Shown here in pieces: positions 58,968 through 64,000 of a stretch of DNA of 64,000 bases. Every line of letters starts with the position of its first letter. Positions within the stretch are counted from its first letter, which is position 1. Position numbers and translations under genes: made by a program. The notes beneath the pieces are model-generated. The model was not told where the DNA came from, searched no databases, and worked only from the letters and a program-made list of their open reading frames with translations. Location: the NCBI GenBank assembly GCA_030141605.1, contig JAQGDQ010000026.1, positions 186,001 through 250,000 on the forward strand, given 5' to 3'. The stretch comes from Tubiluchus corallicola. Taxonomy: Eukaryota > Priapulida > Priapulimorpha > Priapulimorphida > Tubiluchidae.

Positions 58968-60264
58968 TAATGTATGTGGCGTGTGTCTGTGTAGAATATA
59001 TGTGATGGCGATGGCAACGATGATGAATAAATGACGAAAACGACACGAAACAAACATTTTTCTAAATTTGTTGCTAATTACCGTTATTAAAATCAAAGAA
59101 AACCTAAAATGTTTTATGTATATATAAATATCTGTATGTACTATACCTATACAATCATATTATACAATACCATAAGAACGAAAAAAAACGTAGTGTAGAA
59201 GCAAAACTGTACACCATTGAATATTGTCGTAAGAGTAAGAATTGCTTTTGTAAAACTAAAAAGGTAGCAGACTATAGATCCTAAGTTCCTAGCTGGTGTT
59301 TTTTTGTCTTTGTATAATAGAGTTTATCCGGCATTAAAGCTCAACTTTGCTTTCGCTACACATGTAGTGTAAAATGCCCAGGTAAAGTCTTTCACAAGAA
59401 AAAGAATTGGGCCGCGTAAAATTTCAAAGTGCCTAGCAAAAACTAAGATGCAGAAAACTCACTTCACACCTGTGCCTATTAGAGTGCGCATAGAAATTCC
59501 TTATAATCAATTAACATCTTAATTATGGACTGGAAATACAGATTAACGATTGTTTGTTAATCTGTATTTCCAGTCCATAATTGATGTTAATTGATTATAA
59601 GGAATTTCTATGCGCACCCACCCACGCACGCACGCACACACATACACGCACGCACGCACGCACGCACACACATAATGTATGTGGCGTGTGTCTGTGTAGA
59701 ATATATGTGATGGCGATGGCAACGATGATGAATAAATGACGAAAACGACACGAAACAAACATTTTTCTAAATTTGTTGCTAATTACCGTTATTAAAATCA
59801 AAGAAAACCTAAAATGTTTTATGTATATATAAATATCTGTATGTACTATACCTATACAATCATATTATACAATACCATAAGAACGAAAAAAAACGTAGTG
59901 TAGAAGCAAAACTGTACACCATTGAATATTGTCGTAAGAGTAAGAATTGCTTTTGTAAAACTAAAAAGGTAGCAGACTATAGATCCTAAGTTCCTAGCTG
60001 GTGTTTTTTTGTCTTTGTATAATAGAGTTTATCCGGCATTAAAGCTCAACTTTGCTTTCGCTACACATGTAGTGTAAAATGCCCAGGTAAAGTCTTTCAC
60101 AAGAAAAAGAATTGGGCCGCGTAAAATTTCAAAGTGCCTAGCAAAAACTAAGATGCAGAAAACTCACTTCACACCTGTGCCTATTAGAGTGCGCATAGAA
60201 ATTCCTTATAATCAATTAACATCTTAATTATGGACTGGAAATACAGATTAACGATTGTTTGTTA
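58968..60264. repeat. Apparently perfect ~592-bp tandem duplication, 705-bp offset
   Basis: Bases 58968-59559 and 59673-60264 appear identical on line-by-line comparison. The preceding CGCA microsatellite is also shared but differs in length (offset 713 versus 705). The copies are separated by the inverted segment described at 59486-59615. Neither contains a recognisable gene. Confidence 0.9.
59486..59615. repeat. Near-perfect 60-bp palindrome at the duplication junction
   Basis: The left arm 59486-59547 and right arm 59556-59615 are reverse complements except for a two-base TT bulge, with an eight-base loop GATTGTTT. Arms begin GCGCATAGAAATTCC and end ACAGATTAAC. The second duplicate has only the left arm (from 60191). 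Confidence 0.95.
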
Positions 60265-60504
60265 TAATTGTGCGTGACATGCTATGAATTTACTGTAACG
60301 GCCTGTTTTCTCTTGTACTTGGTATCAGTTATTTATACAGTGTTTGGATAAATCCAGTCAAAATAAAAATATGAATACAGGATCTTACGTTTTATTAATG
60401 CATACAATTTATTCTTGCGTTCATCCATTCATTTGTTCCTTGTTCAATCATCGTTTTGCATGTTTGTTTCTTCTTATTTGTTTTTCGTTATTTAGTTGAA
60501 ATGA

Positions 60505-61862
60505 ATGAAGGAAATTTGGTACAAGAAAGCTTGGTTTAGGTAAGTTTGGTACAGGTAATTTTGGTACGAGGAAATTTTGCCGCCAAGAAAATGTGGTGCT
60601 GGGAATTTTTGGTATGCGGCAATTCTGGTACAAATAAATTTGGTACTATAATCTTAAGGTACAAGGAATTTTCGGTACTAGGAAAATGTAGTATGTGGAA
60701 TGTTTGGTTCGAGGAAAATATGGTACCAGGATTGTTTAGTACAAAGAAATATTGCTACAAGGAAGTTTTGGTACTAGGAAAGTTTGGTACTGAAAAATTT
60801 GGTACTAAACAAAAACGAGAGCATTTCTATATCTCAGTGTAAAATAATTATTTCAACTAGAAAATGAAGAAGTTTGTGCAGTAGGGAGGAAATATGGTAC
60901 TAGGAAAGTCTGGTTTATTAAAAAGTTCATAAAACATTATACTGTAATTAATAGTGTGTTGTCCGTGATTATCTCATCCATATAGGTACATTTAAGAATT
61001 CATCGTCGTATCATCATCATCCATGTAGGTACATTGTATCATCAGCAAAAAATGAAATGCCTCCAGCTCACCATGCAAATTTTCCAAAAAGCTCGGTCAA
61101 TTTGTTTTTTCCGGAAAAATGATCACTTTCTCTGTTTTTTTACAAAAATCATCAAACTGAGATAAGAACGTGGCACTGACGGCTAATGATATCACTGGAC
61201 AGAAACGTCCTGCGTACGCATAGTTTGGTTTCCCGTGAGGCCCACAGTATGGAGTGAGAACTGTACTTCTTGATGATGATGACAACAAAAGCAGCAAACA
61301 AGAACTAACGTACAACAAGAATAACAACAACATCAGTGACAGCAACAATAGCAACAACAGCAGCAGCAACAAAAACAACGACATCAACAGTTACGAAACA
61401 ACAATAACAACAGCAACAAAACGACAAAAGTAACATGATGTGACATGATGCAGCAATAATGATGATAATGGTGGTGGTGGTGGTGATACTAATCACAACA
61501 AAAGAGCGAGGAAGAAACAGACAAACAACAGCAACAATGACCTATAACAAACAACGGACAAAGAGGAAGCAAACAAAAACAAATAAAAAATGAAACAATA
61601 TGAGTGTCTATAACTTGTTCGGGTCGGTTATATAAAATATATTTTCATAATACCAAATTTGTCTTTTCGTGGTACCAAGCTTTCCTAGTACCAAACTTGT
61701 TCCGCGTCATTTTTACCCATATTTACTTGTACCAAAAATGCCTAACAAAACTTCGTTAGTACCATATATACCAGTACCATGTTTTCTCTGTACCAAATTT
61801 TCTCAGTACCAAAGTTACTTGTACCAAACTTACTTGTATCAAACTTATTAGTACCAAACTTA
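60505..61862. mobile_element. Foldback-like structure: opposed arrays of GGTAC-A/T-AGGAA repeats
   Basis: The left array (60505-60925) contains about twenty degenerate units of TTTGGTACTAGGAAA. The right array (61648-61862) contains about a dozen units of the reverse complement, TTTCCTAGTACCAAA. ATGAATGAAG lies just outside the left array and CTTCATTCAT lies beyond the right one (near 61943), suggesting an outer inverted end. Foldback elements of insects and echinoderms have arms made of short tandem repeats like this. The interior is partly CAA-rich (61280-61560) and holds a minus-strand frame around 61110-61260 that I do not recognise. Confidence 0.55.
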
Positions 61863-61864
61863 CC

Positions 61865-64000
61865 GCGCACCGGGTTGAAACAGCCTACCGTAGTAGATCT
61901 ACAGCAGACTTACATACTTTTGTTACACATAATTCCCTTTAACTTCATTCATTTGTTGCCATTTAACGCGACAGTTGTGTTCAAATCTGTGACATTCTGC
62001 TCCAGGCACTGAAACTGGAACTAAAGATAGTAGTACCTAGGTTTATTCATTATTTTGTTATTTACGAGTAGACATAATGGATTTTTTGCACAAATCATTG
62101 AGCACAGTTTGAAGCAGGAGACGTTAACGATACACTTCTGATTTAAACATCAAAACGATTTTGATTATGGGTACATATTCTATTCAGGGCGTATGTTAAT
62201 ACAAATATACCGTTCCAAAATCAGCGACATAGGCCTATAAATGTCTTGCAATGTGGTGTTTTCAGCTGTTTATGACGTTAATCATTTAACAAGCAACATT
62301 TTGAAAAAAAGAAGAGATTCCCAAATAAAACTAAACTTGGTAGGCTTCACAAGGATCTATTCTGACAGAATCTACTGTCCGATCGGTATGATACATCCGA
62401 CAACGGTAAATAACGTGCATTTTATGACTGATTTTTACTTCATCAAAAGCTGTCGAATTCATCGCACGTATCGTAACATCGGTCGCACGCAACATTACCG
62501 CGTATGTGTATAAAATTTATGCCCATTATCTTTGATATACAATTGCTATTATTTTATTTCTTAAAATTAATTGTTATTATTGTCTTACGTTTCTTAAAAA
62601 GCAAATTTCTTTTCTACGTGTAAGTAAAAGCGCTGCAAATTTGAAACTTGTTTGATTAACTATCTACTTCGAGTTCAAAGTAGCCGTACAATCAAAATGT
62701 GTAGCTTGACTCTTTTTGGAGAAGAGCAGACTATACAAAGTTAAAAAGTTCACTTGCGCTGACGTTGCAGTACTGAGAGTAGTCTGCAGACAAAACTGTT
62801 TAGCAACTTTAGAAACACAGTATACAGTAACAGTATACAATTAGGTTTAGATTCTCACTGACCTCACAAAAAAGTCATAAAAATTTTTAATAACTACTTC
62901 ATAGTAAAAAAGTTTTAGCTGGGTAATCGGTTCGCACGCAAATGTACTATAAAAGTAATCCTTTTGTGGCACCATAAAAATTGTTCTTTTGTTAAAAGTT
63001 TATATATTATAATTAAAAGACCAGTTATTTCTCGTAACAGTCGTAGAAATACTAACGTGTTCTTAACGCAAAATGAAGATAGCTAGAGTTAAGTAATTTG
63101 AGCCTTAATTGTTACGATTTGTACATAGCGAACGTAAGTACGATAGAGATAATTATTTATTAATTAGTTCAAAATTACTTGACTGATGTACAATAGAACT
63201 ATTAGAACAATTAATTGACATTAAATATTAGGAAATACAACTTTTATTTAGACTTCAATTTAGTCTAGACTAAAATTGACTATTACGACCGCAGACGTAG
63301 TAGTGACGAAATGTACTGAGATGAAATTAATTTACACTGTAAGGAAATATTTTTCAGTTCATTAATGATATTTCTTAAACGTAGTTCCTATCAGAGTAGA
63401 GTTTTGTTTTGTTATGAACAGGAAGCTCATTAAAACGTTTCAGAATTTCAATACTTTAAAGCGTGTTTGATGAATTTAGGAATGCTCTAATCTCAGTTCC
63501 AACCTGTTTCAAGTAGGGCATGTATCCACTATGCAGCTCAAAATTTTGTGCTTACGCAATTTCAAGATGGTAAGCTGGAATTGTTCTCCAGACGCATTTG
63601 TAATAGTATTGCAGAAATAACAAATTATAAACATGGTTTGGCTTCAAAATTGCTGACGATTTTGTAAATTGGCTCCGCATGGGCATTAAATTTTGAGTAC
63701 GGCAATACGCATACAACTTTTTAAGAGCCTTTTCTATCTTATTCCATTTCAGGCGGCAAACTAGTAGCTTATACCTTAGTTTATATAACACATTATAAGA
63801 GACTGATGAATTCTTCATTTAGCAGACAATGGCAATACGTTTTTCAATCTGTCGAAAATTCCAAGGTATGTTATAGGATATAACTGCTTCAATAAATCAA
63901 GAAGATTCTCCAAAATAGAATCTTAACCACATTCCGGAATTTGATCTTAAGGTATAAGCATACTGATTCATAATGACGACTTATACAGTGAGGGAATTAA
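61865..64000. other. AT-rich end of window, no recognised gene
   Basis: Open frames at 62241-62513 (plus) and 63552-63818 (minus) are short, Lys/Asn/Tyr-rich and unlike known families. The latter ends near a GTAAGC donor but in a phase that does not fit the Cys-rich gene downstream. Confidence 0.35.

Noticed and set aside
58860-59801. Cys-Val-Arg-Ala repeat frames on the minus strand
   Set aside because: They are produced by the CGCA microsatellite in both duplicates.
63552-63818. Possible 5' exon of the Cys-rich gene
   Set aside because: It has no signal peptide and its GTAAGC donor would leave phase 2, while exon 55685-55868 requires phase 1.

Overview
The window looks like nuclear DNA from an invertebrate animal. 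It is AT-rich. Coding sequence is split into short exons with GT-AG borders whose reading phases fit from exon to exon, and the protein families are animal ones. Introns and spacers are full of DNA transposons, LINE remnants and microsatellites. I cannot fix the phylum. All exon models below were assembled by hand from splice motifs, phase and resemblance to families recalled from memory; no transcript or database was consulted.

Layout: (1) 0-14.9 kb holds a complete nine-exon plus-strand gene of the GPATCH2/GPATCH2L family (3805-11273), surrounded and interrupted by pogo/Tigger-like elements and a hAT relic. (2) 15.1-28.9 kb holds a minus-strand DEG/ENaC (ASIC/ENaC-like) sodium channel gene, convergent with the first gene. 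Its eleven shared downstream exons are preceded by two homologous, phase-matched candidate first exons (23751-24688 and 28089-28897), an arrangement like the alternative first exons of mammalian ASIC1 and ASIC2. The proximal first exon encodes twelve copies of a nine-residue acidic Gly/Pro repeat followed by a furin-like site. (3) 29-38 kb is mostly a graveyard of LINE fragments, with possible LTR and other repeats. (4) 38.5-43.7 kb holds a complete five-exon plus-strand MPV17L2-like mitochondrial inner-membrane protein gene, with a pogo-like element and a LINE tail in its introns. (5) 47.7-55.9 kb holds the last eleven exons of a minus-strand secreted or membrane-anchored Cys-rich gene resembling the DUF7042-DUF7045 invertebrate family; its 5' exon was not found. 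(6) 56-64 kb has no recognisable gene. It contains long period-4 microsatellites, an apparently perfect ~592-bp duplication joined by a 60-bp palindrome, and a foldback-like structure whose arms are degenerate short tandem repeats in opposite orientation.

The genes are functionally unrelated neighbours and there is no operon. The most interesting biology is the channel gene: alternative N-termini, a coding minisatellite next to a possible protease-activation site, and a GC donor overlapping a GT donor that could be coupled to a cassette exon. The repeat side offers five distinct pogo/Tigger-like families in 64 kb, deletion derivatives that keep transposase termini, and a snap-back replication signature.
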